A stretch of DNA of 58,380 bases from an uncultured Spirochaetales bacterium (lineage in GTDB: Bacteria; Spirochaetota; Spirochaetia; Sphaerochaetales; Sphaerochaetaceae), in assembly GCA_949293335.1 (NCBI GenBank), contig CASFDA010000021.1, forward strand, positions 1-58,380, in the 5' to 3' direction. The notes below the pieces were generated by a model, which ran no database searches, was not told where the DNA came from, and was given only the letters and a program-made list of their open reading frames with translations. A program made the position numbers and the translations under genes. Shown piece after piece: positions 32,926 to 41,927 of this stretch. Each line of letters begins with the position of its first letter. The stretch's first letter is position 1.

Positions 32926-34311
32926 TTATCTGTCAGAGTTCTCCTTGTCAAGAGGCCTGATCATCTTCTTGTAGACGGTTATATAGAAAATTATCGAAAG
33001 TGTGAGGCCAACGATCTCCGCAAGTGGAAATGCGATCCAGGCGCCGAGGACACTGTCCATTGCTCGACTGAGGAAGAATGCAATTGGCACAAGGGCAGCA
33101 AGCTGACGGGAAATAGAGATTATCATTGTGAAAATACCTTTTCCGACAGCCTGGAACGTAGAGCCGAGTGCGATTGCAATTGCAGCTGGAATGAAACAGA
33201 TCGAGATGATCCTGAGTGCAGGTATTCCATATCTGAGCATCTCTTCATTCGCATTGAACATTCCAAGGAGGAATTCAGGGAAAAACTGGAAGACAAGGAA
33301 ACCGGCAGTCATGATGATAAGCGCGATTATCACACCCTTTCTCACTGCTTCAGTGATCCTGTGCCTATTCTTTGCTCCATAATTGAAGCCCTCGATAGGA
33401 ATGAGGCCAGAGGAAAGGCCGAATACAGGCATGAAAATAAAGCTCTGGAGCTTGAAATAGACACCGAATACGCTCACTGCAGTTGTGCTGAAGGCAATCA
33501 GTATGCCATTCAGGGCACTTACCATCACAGTTCCTATGCTGTTTGTGATGATTGTGGGAACACCTACAGCATAGATGCCCTTGATTATCTGCCAGTCAGG
33601 TCTGATCTTCCTGATCGATACCTTGATATACTTGTTCTTCCTCACATAATAAATTGCAAGCATCATGGCAATTACCTGCCCGATTACGGTTGCAATAGCA
33701 GCTCCGGCAACTCCCATGTTCAGGGTGAAAATGAATATAGGGTCGAGTATTATGTTCGCAATCGCGCCGATTCCTTGCGTTATCATTGGGTGGAACGAAT
33801 CCCCAGTTGCCTGCATGATCCTTTCAGATGTTATTTCAAAGAAAATTCCAAAAGAGAGGATAAGACAGATCCTTGTGTATACGACACTGTCATTCAGAAG
33901 TGCGATATCGTTTGTGAACATTGCAAGAAAAGGGCGGGTGAAGAATATTCCGAATATTACAAACAAGATCCATGTGAAGAGCGCAAGCAGGATTCCATTT
34001 CCTGCCGCAGCTTCCGCGTCTTTATATCTTTCCTCACCCAGTCTCCTCGAAAGGAGGGAGTTGACGCCGACAGCAGTACCGATTGCAAAAGCGATCATCA
34101 GGTTCTGCAGAGGGAATGCCAGTGTGACAGCGGTAAGTGCCTCTTCTGATATCCAGGAAACGAAGATACTGTCAACAACGTTATAAAGTGCCTGAACGAC
34201 CATGCTGATCATGATCGGGAGGCTGATTTTCATTATGAGCCTTCCAATCGGCTCATAGCCCATTATGTTCTTTTCTCTTGTTTCTTGATTTTCCACATGA
34301 TGGATATTCAT
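32926..34311 (-). CDS. MATE-family efflux transporter
   Basis: A 461-residue multidrug/toxic-compound exporter with twelve predicted helices in two similar halves. It has the familiar IGRLIMKISLPIMISMVVQALYN-type start, VNSLLSRRLG, and the loop GEERYKDAE. The chosen ATG 34311 (MNIHHVENQ) is one of three possible starts; ATG 34263 (MGYEP), with GAGAAAAG nearby, is also good. Substrate unknown. It is transcribed alone, ahead of a strong hairpin. Confidence 0.9.
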   Translation of the reverse strand: MNIHHVENQETREKNIMGYEPIGRLIMKISLPIMISMVVQALYNVVDSIFVSWISEEALTAVTLAFPLQNLMIAFAIGTAVGVNSLLSRRLGEERYKDAEAAAGNGILLALFTWILFVIFGIFFTRPFLAMFTNDIALLNDSVVYTRICLILSFGIFFEITSERIMQATGDSFHPMITQGIGAIANIILDPIFIFTLNMGVAGAAIATVIGQVIAMMLAIYYVRKNKYIKVSIRKIRPDWQIIKGIYAVGVPTIITNSIGTVMVSALNGILIAFSTTAVSVFGVYFKLQSFIFMPVFGLSSGLIPIEGFNYGAKNRHRITEAVRKGVIIALIIMTAGFLVFQFFPEFLLGMFNANEEMLRYGIPALRIISICFIPAAIAIALGSTFQAVGKGIFTMIISISRQLAALVPIAFFLSRAMDSVLGAWIAFPLAEIVGLTLSIIFYITVYKKMIRPLDKENSDR

Positions 34312-34403
34312 AAAACTATAAATTAATGTCAACACGTGATTAAACGCACAATCTTGAAAGTGTCTCTGAATTCTTTGTAGTATGTCCCATGAAGAGGTCC
34401 CCT

Positions 34404-35705
34404 ATGATAGTATGCAAATTCGGAGGATCCAGCGTGGCATCCTCATCACAAATCATCAAGGTCAAGAAGATTCTCGACGATAACCCAAATAGAAGAATTA
34501 TAGTCGTTTCCGCCCCAGGCAAGAGGGATAAGGACGATGAGAAGATCACAGATCTTTTATATGAGTGCAATGCCCTTGTGCGGAGAGGCGAGAGCTGCAA
34601 GAGCATGTTCAAGCGCATCGCAGACAGGTATCTGCAGATTGCTTATGAACTCGGACTTGATCAGAAACCGATAGAACTTGTGCTTGATGACATCAGATAT
34701 CGCATCGATGCTGGAAGTGGAAAGGACTATACTGCAAGCAGGGGTGAATATCTTTCTGCTTTCATAATCAGCCAGTATCTGAAGTGGGAGTTTGTCGATG
34801 CAGAGGATTCTATCATCATCAAGCAGGATGGAACCGTGAATCCTGTAACATATGACAGACTCAAGATGATCTTTGAAGACAGGCGCAAACGTTATGTCAT
34901 TCCTGGTTTCTATGGCTCTGGGGAAGACCATATGATCAAGACATTCACACGTGGTGGTTCAGATATTACCGGAAGCGTTGTCGCACGTGCTGTCGGCGCA
35001 GACTTGTATGAGAACTGGACAGACGTAAGTGGCATGTTCTCGGCAGATCCTCGGATCATCCCGTCGGCCAAGGTGATTGACACTCTTTCATACAAAGAAG
35101 TGAGGGAGCTTTCTGAGTTCGGTGCAACTGTGTTCCATGAAGAGGCAATCGCTCCGATTCAGTCTGCGGAAATTCCTGTCAATATCCGCAATACGAACCG
35201 GCCGGAAGATAGCGGAACAATGATTGTTCCTTCAAGTGAGGAGAAGAAGCTTGCTGGTGTTGCCGCTACAGGCGGTCTTTCCAGGCTTTCCCTGAGACGT
35301 CTCATGCTGTTCAAGGGGCAGGGGACAAGGCATGCGCTGCTGACTATGCTGCATATTTTCGGCGTGCGTCCTGTGTATTCCCTCTACGGAGTTGACAGCG
35401 TCTCCTGGTTCTTTGATTCCAAGAGCGCAAGCGCAAGTGTTCTCGAGTCGATGTGCCAGCGCTTGAAGTCAGAGTATTTCCTCGATGAGGCATATGTTGA
35501 ATCTGGTTATGCTATCCTGGGCCTTGTCGGGTCGAATATAGATGAGAGCGATGCATATCTCACTGCAGCTTCCGCACTCCGGAAGAATGGAATTGACATC
35601 AGGTTCATAAATTATGGTGCATCCGATGTGTCCGTTACCTATGGAATTAAGGAGAGCGACAAGGAAAAGGCTGTAAAAGTCGTTTACGATGCGCTTTTTA
35701 AATAG
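34404..35705 (+). CDS. lysC: Aspartate kinase
   Basis: A 433-residue aspartokinase that phosphorylates aspartate in the first step of lysine, methionine and threonine synthesis. The N-terminal KFGGSSVA, the catalytic FTRGGSDITGS and the ATP-site region WTDVSGMFSADPR are present. Two C-terminal ACT modules allow feedback control. ATG 34404 is chosen because AGAGG lies 6 nt before it; the upstream ATG 34389 has no such site. It resembles the YclM/LysC type. No neighbouring gene belongs to the pathway. Confidence 0.95.
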   Translation: MIVCKFGGSSVASSSQIIKVKKILDDNPNRRIIVVSAPGKRDKDDEKITDLLYECNALVRRGESCKSMFKRIADRYLQIAYELGLDQKPIELVLDDIRYRIDAGSGKDYTASRGEYLSAFIISQYLKWEFVDAEDSIIIKQDGTVNPVTYDRLKMIFEDRRKRYVIPGFYGSGEDHMIKTFTRGGSDITGSVVARAVGADLYENWTDVSGMFSADPRIIPSAKVIDTLSYKEVRELSEFGATVFHEEAIAPIQSAEIPVNIRNTNRPEDSGTMIVPSSEEKKLAGVAATGGLSRLSLRRLMLFKGQGTRHALLTMLHIFGVRPVYSLYGVDSVSWFFDSKSASASVLESMCQRLKSEYFLDEAYVESGYAILGLVGSNIDESDAYLTAASALRKNGIDIRFINYGASDVSVTYGIKESDKEKAVKVVYDALFK

Positions 35706-35715
35706 ACGTTCATCA

Positions 35716-35744
35716 GATCTCTCCGCCGATAATGCGGGGAGATC
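35716..35744. terminator. Terminator between lysC and the convergent gene
   Basis: GATCTCTCCGC and GCGGGGAGATC pair over 11 positions with one G-T, around CGATAAT. It serves lysC on the plus strand and perhaps the PNPOx-like gene on the minus strand. Confidence 0.6.
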
Positions 35745-35750
35745 ACTTTG

Positions 35751-36236
35751 TCACATAAGTTCCTTGCCTTTCTTCCCGCTGATGTGTTCGATAGATAAAG
35801 TGAATACGCTGACTATCTTACGCATTTTTTCAATTTCGTCTTTCACGATTGTTACGGGAAGATCTGGTGCATAGCGGAAAGAAAACTTTTCAAGCAGCTC
35901 GTCCTTCTTTTTTTCATCACATACGAATTCAATTTGTCCGAATATGATCACGCTTCTGTAAGCGGTTGTGAGTTTTTCAGGAATCACTTCATCCTGATCA
36001 ACGACTGCGAATGATCCTCTGTCAAGATTCCTGATTGAGTCAATCTTGTGGCCTTCCTTCGCAGAGTGGAATATCAGCTTCCCATCGCTTTCGTCGAATG
36101 CGTAACTGACCGGCAGTGCATACGGGTAACCTTCCGGTGTGAGCAGCGCCAGTGTTCGATGAGTATTCCTCTTCAGGATCTTTATGCACTCATCTTCATC
36201 TAGCTGCTGTCTTTCACGTCTCATTTTCCTGAGCAT
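35751..36236 (-). CDS. Pyridoxamine 5'-phosphate oxidase-family protein (NimA-like)
   Basis: A 161-residue FMN-binding split-barrel protein. The start is typical (MLRKMRRERQQLD), followed by LLTPEGYPYALPVSYAFD, DGKLIFHSAKEGHKID and the later SVIIFGQIEF. Related proteins bind flavin or heme and include 5-nitroimidazole reductases. ATG 36236 is preferred, although ATG 36224 is possible; the further upstream frame overlaps the neighbour and has no similarity. It stands directly after the terminator of the CBS-domain gene. Confidence 0.85.
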   Translation of the reverse strand: MLRKMRRERQQLDEDECIKILKRNTHRTLALLTPEGYPYALPVSYAFDESDGKLIFHSAKEGHKIDSIRNLDRGSFAVVDQDEVIPEKLTTAYRSVIIFGQIEFVCDEKKKDELLEKFSFRYAPDLPVTIVKDEIEKMRKIVSVFTLSIEHISGKKGKELM

Positions 36237-36251
36237 GTTGTTTCCCCGAAA

Positions 36252-36278
36252 GAGAAAAAGAAGGCCATCAGGCCTTCT
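36252..36278 (-). terminator. Terminator whose hairpin contains the stop codon of the CBS gene
   Basis: AGAAGGCC/GGCCTTCT with a 4-nt loop. On the minus strand the arms are GAGAAGGCC-TGAT-GGCCTTCTTTTT, so the TGA stop of the upstream gene is in the loop. A T run follows. Termination would be tightly tied to the end of translation. Confidence 0.75.
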
Positions 36279-37629
36279 CCTCTTCATCTTTCTTATCTTC
36301 TCCCTTTTCACTTTCTATCTTTGAGATCCGGCATTGCACAATCCGCTTGTCCTCAATTTTATTGACGTGGATCTTAAGTCCGAATATCTCGACATCAAGT
36401 TCGGTCCCGTCCGGTGGGATTTCATTCAGGCAGGAGAGGACCATTCCTCCGACTGTATCGAATTCAAGTTCCTCGTTCGGAAGATCTATGTCCAGTGCTT
36501 CTTCGAGATCTTCCACTGGCAAAGTTCCCGCAGCAATCCACTCGTTCGGTCCGATCTGCTTCAGCTCTTCTTCCTCTTCTGTGTCAAACTCATCGTAGAT
36601 GTTTCCGACGATCTCCTCGAGAAGATCCTCCAGAGTAATTAGTCCGCTGGTCTGTCCCCATTCATCGATTACGATTGCCATGTGCTGTTTCTTCTGCTGC
36701 ATGTCGGAAAAGAGCTTGTCGGCGTGAACTGTCTCTGGAACCATGTATGCGGGGCGGAGCATATCCCTGATCGATTTTCGGTCATCATTTGTCAGGTTTA
36801 TGAGAAAATCACGCGCATTGAGTATGCCCAGAATGTCGTTCATATCTTCTCCATATACAGGGAAACGTGAACGTCCGCACTCTTTTATCGCTTTCAGTAT
36901 ATCTGCGTTTGAGCTGTCGATATCTATCGCATCAATGTCATTTGTTCGCACCATTATGTCTGCAACCGATGTGTCATTGAACTCAAACACATTCTGGATC
37001 CATTCCTTCTCATCCTCTGCAATCGACCCCGATTCTCCGCCTGCGTCAACCATAAGCCTGATATCATCCTCTGTTACAGGCTCCTCGTCTCCGTCTGTCT
37101 TGAATCTCAATATTGTGAGCACAGCGTTCGTGCATACAGAAAGGAACCATATTGCAGGTCGCATCACAAAGGAGAGGATATAGATTGTTTTTGATGCAAA
37201 ACGTGCGACTACCTCTGCTTTCTGCTGTGCGATCCTCTTCGGAACAAGTTCTCCGAATATCAGCGTGAAGAATGAAAGTATTATTGTCACAAGTACAACG
37301 CTGAGTGTGTTCACAGATTGATATGAGAGAGGGAGGTCGAGCTTCATTATCTCTTTTGCAAGTTCCCCTGCAAGCGTGTCAGCTGCAAATGCAGAACCCA
37401 AAAAGCCTGCAAGTGTAATTCCTATCTGGATTGTAGAAAGGAATGCAGAGGGTTTTTCTACAAGGGATAACAGGAAAGCAGCTCCTTTATCTCCCTCTTC
37501 TATCTGTTTTTTGAGTTTATTTGCATTCAGACTTATCACAGCTATCTCTGTAGCTGCAAAGAATGCATTTACAAGAATAAGTATCGCTTGGATTATAAGT
37601 TGTCTTGGAATCGATACTACCGCGTCCAT
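36268..37629 (-). CDS. TlyC/CorC-type membrane protein with CNNM, CBS and CorC_HlyC domains
   Basis: A 453-residue protein. The N-terminal CNNM/DUF21 domain has four membrane segments (residues ~5-150, with FFAATEIAVISLNANKLKK). Next comes a CBS pair (from ~IMVRTNDIDAID to the region with MAIVIDEWGQTSGLITLEDLLEEIVG), then the C-terminal CorC_HlyC domain (EWIAAGTLPVEDLEEAL). Proteins of this design are linked to magnesium or cobalt efflux and once were called hemolysins. ATG 37629 has AGGAGG 5 nt upstream, but this lies inside a leader hairpin (see 37636-37686). Confidence 0.92.
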   Translation of the reverse strand: MDAVVSIPRQLIIQAILILVNAFFAATEIAVISLNANKLKKQIEEGDKGAAFLLSLVEKPSAFLSTIQIGITLAGFLGSAFAADTLAGELAKEIMKLDLPLSYQSVNTLSVVLVTIILSFFTLIFGELVPKRIAQQKAEVVARFASKTIYILSFVMRPAIWFLSVCTNAVLTILRFKTDGDEEPVTEDDIRLMVDAGGESGSIAEDEKEWIQNVFEFNDTSVADIMVRTNDIDAIDIDSSNADILKAIKECGRSRFPVYGEDMNDILGILNARDFLINLTNDDRKSIRDMLRPAYMVPETVHADKLFSDMQQKKQHMAIVIDEWGQTSGLITLEDLLEEIVGNIYDEFDTEEEEELKQIGPNEWIAAGTLPVEDLEEALDIDLPNEELEFDTVGGMVLSCLNEIPPDGTELDVEIFGLKIHVNKIEDKRIVQCRISKIESEKGEDKKDEEEKA

Positions 37630-37635
37630 TAAGTC

Positions 37636-37686
37636 CTCCTATGAATTTTGTAGAATGATTTTGTTTGCATTCTCATCTCATAGGAG
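37636..37686 (-). promoter_or_regulatory. Leader hairpin that sequesters the Shine-Dalgarno of the CBS gene
   Basis: On the minus-strand mRNA, CTCCTATGA pairs with TCATAGGAG for 9 bp, and the second arm overlaps the AGGAGG ribosome binding site 5 nt before the ATG. Inside, AGAATG pairs with CATTCT (6 bp, 10-nt loop), so a two-stem structure is likely. Such an element may act as a metal-responsive or temperature-responsive translation switch. Ligand or trigger is unknown. Confidence 0.55.
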
Positions 37687-37892
37687 CAACTTTGCTTTGA
37701 ATATCTGACGTTTTAAAGGTACGTCCTTATCGTCATTTGCTTTGTGTTTCAACTCACGTTGAGGGCCATCGTCCACTTTACAATCAAATTCCTTTACACG
37801 AAATCGTGCGCAAAAAGTATTTATTTAAGATAATACGCATACACCGATTCAAGGGTCAATAGTCACAGCTTGGTCTTGGTGTGCGGAAATGG
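37687..37892. other. Intergenic region, nothing recognised
   Basis: About 200 nt containing small hairpins (CACGAAATCGTG near 37797, CTCACGTTGAG near 37752) and no gene. Promoters for the CBS gene on the minus strand should lie here. Confidence 0.4.
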
Positions 37893-37920
37893 CAAAACAA
37901 AAGGCCTTCCAAGAAGGCCC
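37893..37920 (-). terminator. Terminator of tRNA-Gly
   Basis: GGCCTTC-CAA-GAAGGCC (37903-37919), a perfect 7-bp stem. On the minus strand it is followed by TTTTGTTTT, so it is a classical terminator for the tRNA transcript. Confidence 0.75.
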
Positions 37921-37925
37921 TTTTA

Positions 37926-37997
37926 AGCGGCGGAGGGGAATCGAACCCCCGTATCAGGCTTGGGAAGCCCGTGTAATAACCGTTATACTACCGCCGC
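37926..37997 (-). tRNA. tRNA-Gly (CCC)
   Basis: A complete cloverleaf on the minus strand. Acceptor GCGGCGG/CCGCCGC with discriminator T, D arm GTAGTATAACGGTTATTAC, anticodon stem CGGGC/GCCTG with loop TTCCCAA (anticodon CCC), and T loop GTTCGATT. No CCA is encoded. It reads GGG codons. Confidence 0.93.
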
Positions 37998-38117
37998 ACG
38001 ATAGGATAATTAAAAACTTATTTTTTCGAACTTGCAATATGTATTTGCTCTTTGCTCTTATTGAATCCTCTTCATTTAGTAAAGTATAATCAATCTAACC
38101 AGCTGGAGGCAGGGTCA

Positions 38118-38894
38118 ATGAAAATAACCAAAGTGAAAATTTTTCTTATTCTTCTAGTCATGATAGCGATAGTCTTCCCGTCTTGCGACCTCTCGCCTCT
38201 GCAGAGGAATATGTTGATAACTCCTTCCGGAAGCGAGGAAGTAAGTACTGTCATCAATGAGTCCGTAGGAAGTATACAGGATTCTTCTGTTTCAAAAGTA
38301 TCGACCCCGGAAGAGCTTGTCTCCAATATAGGAGATGAAGGTTTGAAAGGTAAGGTCCAGAGTGTACTTGATTACTATACAGATGGAACTGGTACAGAGG
38401 ATATAAGCATCATCACACCGATTGATCAGGATACAAAGGATATTCTGAAGAATGCCAGCGAGACCGATCTCCAGAAACTCAATGAAGCATATTCGGCTCC
38501 ATTGACTGACGGGAATCTGAAAAGTGACATTCAGGAGACTGTAGGCCTTATTTCTGATGTACTTTCTAGTGCAGGATTGAGTGATGATACAATTTTTACT
38601 GACACAGGAGACTATACAGTTGGAGATGTTGTCGCGCTCCAGCTTATTTCTGACGCGGTTGTGAACCAGCTCCTTCCAATAGTTGCCAATACAGATGGTG
38701 TAGTACAGGAGAACGGTTCGATTAATGTCTCTGATATCAATGTAAGCGATATGCTGTCTGCTCCTGAGAACTCAGCATCTGTGAATGATGCAGTCTCAAC
38801 GCTTCTTCTGATAGATAAGCTCGACACGACTCTTTTCTCGGATGGAATCATCGGTTCTCTTATCAGCTCAATTACAAACAGCAGCAATAGCTAA
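38118..38894 (+). CDS. Lipoprotein of unknown function
   Basis: A 258-residue protein. ATG 38118 with GGAGG upstream gives a lipoprotein signal (KIFLILLVMIAIVFPSC, lipobox cysteine about residue 23). The mature part is acidic, rich in Ser, Thr, Asp and Ile, and built of repeated short helices with NSS/SLISSI patterns at the end; no domain is recognised. It is 12 nt from an outer-membrane protein gene and probably co-transcribed with it and the exonuclease. A longer upstream frame has no ribosome binding site. Confidence 0.7.
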   Translation: MKITKVKIFLILLVMIAIVFPSCDLSPLQRNMLITPSGSEEVSTVINESVGSIQDSSVSKVSTPEELVSNIGDEGLKGKVQSVLDYYTDGTGTEDISIITPIDQDTKDILKNASETDLQKLNEAYSAPLTDGNLKSDIQETVGLISDVLSSAGLSDDTIFTDTGDYTVGDVVALQLISDAVVNQLLPIVANTDGVVQENGSINVSDINVSDMLSAPENSASVNDAVSTLLLIDKLDTTLFSDGIIGSLISSITNSSNS

Positions 38895-38906
38895 GGGGGG
38901 GGATAG

Positions 38907-40148
38907 ATGAAAAAATTAGTTTCAATACTCGCGCTCTTACTTATTTCATTCTCCCTTTTTGCGGTGAATCTTCCCGCTTCAAGTTACATGAATGAGCCTT
39001 TCATCCCAACTAACCCGAGGACTCAGGCTATGGGAGGAACGGGAGTAGCACTGACCACATCGATCGATTCTGCGTACATGAACCCAGCCGCATTTGCAGG
39101 GAGGATGCATTTTGCTCTTCCGTATGTAAGTGCGACAATCTACAACATCAATAACAACATGGACGCTTTCAAGCTCTTCTTCTCGAATCCAAGTGATGCT
39201 GCGATTGATTTTATTGGAAATCTTCCTCTGGGATTTAAGAATTTCGCTACTGTGGATGCTGGTATCAATTTCGGCTTCGGACCAGTAGGACTTGGTCTCA
39301 ACACGCAGTTCAATCTGTATTCGACTCCTAATACAGAGCTCGCGATGCGCGCCGATGTAGGTGCTTTCCTTGTGGCTGCCCATCGTTTTGAGTTCACAGA
39401 TGAATATTCACTCGATGTCGGCGTTGCTTTCCATGTGAACTACAGGATGTTCACAAGCAATAATCCATCGGATCCTTCCGGAGGTATAACGGTAGGTGGA
39501 ATTGGGACTGCCGATGTGATCAATGCCCTCCAGAGTGGTGACATGTCCTCGCTTATGGGGCTTTTCACAGATACTCCGGTTGCAGCCGGTTTCGCTTTCC
39601 CGATTGACTTCGGCCTGAAGGTGAATATGCCTTTTGGAACAGCAATCGGCATTTCATACACGAATTTCAACGGAACATATTATTACAACAACTACGCGAA
39701 TCTCGATTCGGCATTCTCCGGAATCGGAATAGATTCAACGCTGAGCGGCAGCGGTGTATCTCAAAGTACAGGGTATGAGAATGTATTCTCACCAGGAAGT
39801 CTCAATGTGGGATTTTCCTGGAGTGCTCCGTGGGAGAGCTTCTGGATCTGGTTCAAGCCGACATTCACTGTTGACTTCGTAGATCTCGTTGGTCTTTTCT
39901 CTGCAGACAATATCTGGACAGCAGAGAACTGGGTCGATCATATCAATATTGGTGCGGAGATCTATCTGCTTGCTTGTCTGAATGCTCGCGTAGGTCTCAA
40001 TCGCGGTTATTTCACATGTGGTTTCGGCCTTGATCTCTACGCCGCGCGTGTCGATGCTGTTTATGGTATAAAGGCATACGGTCCGGTATCCCGTGGTGAT
40101 TACCTTGATTATCTTACAGTTCGTGTAAGTCTTGGTTTTGACAGATGA
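38907..40148 (+). CDS. Outer-membrane beta-barrel protein, FadL/PorV-like
   Basis: A 413-residue exported protein. The signal peptide ends near LFAVN, and the mature N-terminus (PTNPRTQAMGGTGVALTTSIDSAYMNPAAFAG) matches the start of FadL/PorV/UPF0164-like barrels: glycine-rich MGGTGVA followed by NPAA. Such proteins form outer-membrane pores, common in spirochaetes. It ends in a strand with terminal aromatic pattern (LTVRVSLGFDR), although the last residue is Arg. The preceding lipoprotein may be its partner. The stop overlaps the exonuclease start by 4 bp. Confidence 0.8.
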   Translation: MKKLVSILALLLISFSLFAVNLPASSYMNEPFIPTNPRTQAMGGTGVALTTSIDSAYMNPAAFAGRMHFALPYVSATIYNINNNMDAFKLFFSNPSDAAIDFIGNLPLGFKNFATVDAGINFGFGPVGLGLNTQFNLYSTPNTELAMRADVGAFLVAAHRFEFTDEYSLDVGVAFHVNYRMFTSNNPSDPSGGITVGGIGTADVINALQSGDMSSLMGLFTDTPVAAGFAFPIDFGLKVNMPFGTAIGISYTNFNGTYYYNNYANLDSAFSGIGIDSTLSGSGVSQSTGYENVFSPGSLNVGFSWSAPWESFWIWFKPTFTVDFVDLVGLFSADNIWTAENWVDHINIGAEIYLLACLNARVGLNRGYFTCGFGLDLYAARVDAVYGIKAYGPVSRGDYLDYLTVRVSLGFDR

Positions 40149-40732
40149 GGGATTACGTCGCAATCGACTTTGAGACGACATCATTCGAGCGTTCTAGCGC
40201 ATGTTCCATTGGTCTCATGCGCTTTGACTCAGATGGCAATCCTCTCGACAGCTACTATTCCCTGATAAAGCCGAAAAGGCCTGTATATAATCCCGTATGC
40301 ATGAATGTGCATAATATTCCTGTTGATGATATCGAATCATCCCCGTCGTTCAGGGCGATCTGGCCAGAAGTTGCATCCTTCATCGGTGATAGTCCGCTTG
40401 TTGCCCACAATGCTGAATTTGATATCTCTGTCCTCCGATGCACGATGGCAGATTGGAATATCAGCGGTTTCGAGGATGACTACTACTGTACGCTCTCCCT
40501 CTCGAAGAAGATTTATCCTGAACTGAAAAGTCATAAGCTCACTTCAATGGCCTCTATATGGGGCTGGAAATATGATGCGCACAATGCACTTGCAGACGCC
40601 TACATCGCCGGACGTCTTTTCTATACTTTGTGCAATTGCTGGCTCAAGGATGAAAAAGAACTCTCCCGCTTCATGGGGAGAGTCTACAAGTCTTCAAAAA
40701 ATCCATTTCCTAGGCATCTCGATCTTCTCTAG
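40145..40732 (+). CDS. DEDDh 3'-5' exonuclease (DNA polymerase III epsilon-like)
   Basis: A 195-residue exonuclease. ExoI is VAIDFETTSFE, ExoII is LVAHNAEFDISVL and ExoIII is HNALADAYIAG, with the catalytic His. Small free-standing members proofread or trim DNA or RNA ends. It overlaps the barrel protein gene by 4 bp, an odd pairing that may be only a matter of transcription. It converges on hydF with a 4-bp overlap. Confidence 0.92.
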   Translation: MRDYVAIDFETTSFERSSACSIGLMRFDSDGNPLDSYYSLIKPKRPVYNPVCMNVHNIPVDDIESSPSFRAIWPEVASFIGDSPLVAHNAEFDISVLRCTMADWNISGFEDDYYCTLSLSKKIYPELKSHKLTSMASIWGWKYDAHNALADAYIAGRLFYTLCNCWLKDEKELSRFMGRVYKSSKNPFPRHLDLL

Positions 40733-41925
40733 CCATCAATCAGAGCTGCAATGTCAGGGAAGAGTTCGAGCGAGCGCTTCAGGATTCCATTGAGATATGC
40801 AAGCATAGTTCCATAGTTGGTGAATGGAATTCCCGATTCAAGTGTTCTCTTCATCCTGTTCTGCACTTCCTTTTCAAGGAGCATGCATCCTCCGCAGTGT
40901 ATGACAAGCTTTATATTCCCCATATCCTCAGGGTAACCGACGCCAGATGAGAACGAGTATTTGAAATTCTTTCCAGTCACCTTCTTTATGAGGTTTGGAA
41001 TCTTGTCACGGCCGATATCACCGCACTGCCGGTGATGTGTGCACCCTTCAGCCATCAGGATTTCATCTCCCTCCTTGAGGTCCATGATCTTCCTCGCGCC
41101 TTTAACAGCTGTCTGCAGAAAGCCTTTATACCGTGCCATCAGAATCGAAAAGGAAGTCAGGAGCACATCGTCAGGAACTACAGACGAGACATAGCTGAAT
41201 GCCTGGCTGTCTGTGATAACGATCGCGATGTTCTCTTTTCCTATTTTCCTGATTCCTTCTTCAAGTTCGCTTTCCTTCAGGACAATTGCAATCGAATCTG
41301 AGTCGAGCACATCCCTGATGACCTGCTGTTGCGGGAGTATCATCCTTCCTTTTGGAGCTGCATCATCAATCGGGGTAACCAGAATATATACCGACTTCTT
41401 CGGGAAAAGGTCAGAGACGATCTTCTTGTCGTTTCCCTCCTTTTCAAAGGTGCTGACGATTCTCTTCAATTCATCGACACCTTCTCCGGTCCTTGCGCTG
41501 ACCATTATCCCGTCATCATATTTTCCATTTGCCAGATCGCTCTTGTTGTAAGCAATGACGTACGGGATAGAGAGCTTCCTGAATTGTTCCAGGAGAGCTT
41601 CATCCTCTTTTCCTTTCCCTTTTTCCGAATCGACTACGAGGATCGCGCCATCTATCCTCTTCAGGATATCCTTGGCTCTCTTTATCCTCATCTCTCCGAG
41701 TTCTCCTTCGTCGTCCAGACCAGGAGTATCAATCAGTGTGACAGGACCGATCGGGAGTATTTCCATCGTTTTGAACACTGGATCTGTCGTAGTTCCCTTC
41801 ACAGGAGATACAATTGATATCTCCTGATTTGAGAATGCGTTCATCAGGGAAGATTTGCCTGCATTCCTCAGCCCGAAGAAACCGAGATTGAACCTTGCGG
41901 ATCTTGTACTTGTAGATAGTGACAT
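40729..41925 (-). CDS. hydF: [FeFe]-hydrogenase maturation GTPase HydF
   Basis: HydF (398 residues) is the GTPase scaffold on which the 2Fe subcluster is carried to apo-hydrogenase. P-loop GLRNAGKSS (18-26), G3 DTPGLDD, G4 NKSD. The C-terminal iron-sulfur site is formed by CTHHRQCG (about residue 309) and HCGGCM near 356. Last gene of the maturation operon, 2 nt after hydG. No structural hydrogenase gene is in the window. Confidence 0.95.
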   Translation of the reverse strand: MSLSTSTRSARFNLGFFGLRNAGKSSLMNAFSNQEISIVSPVKGTTTDPVFKTMEILPIGPVTLIDTPGLDDEGELGEMRIKRAKDILKRIDGAILVVDSEKGKGKEDEALLEQFRKLSIPYVIAYNKSDLANGKYDDGIMVSARTGEGVDELKRIVSTFEKEGNDKKIVSDLFPKKSVYILVTPIDDAAPKGRMILPQQQVIRDVLDSDSIAIVLKESELEEGIRKIGKENIAIVITDSQAFSYVSSVVPDDVLLTSFSILMARYKGFLQTAVKGARKIMDLKEGDEILMAEGCTHHRQCGDIGRDKIPNLIKKVTGKNFKYSFSSGVGYPEDMGNIKLVIHCGGCMLLEKEVQNRMKRTLESGIPFTNYGTMLAYLNGILKRSLELFPDIAALIDG

Positions 41926-41927
41926 CG

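Noticed and set aside
32920-34149. Long plus-strand open frame antisense to the MATE gene
   Set aside because: Cys/His/Glu-rich shadow of the membrane protein's codons; no start signal or family match.
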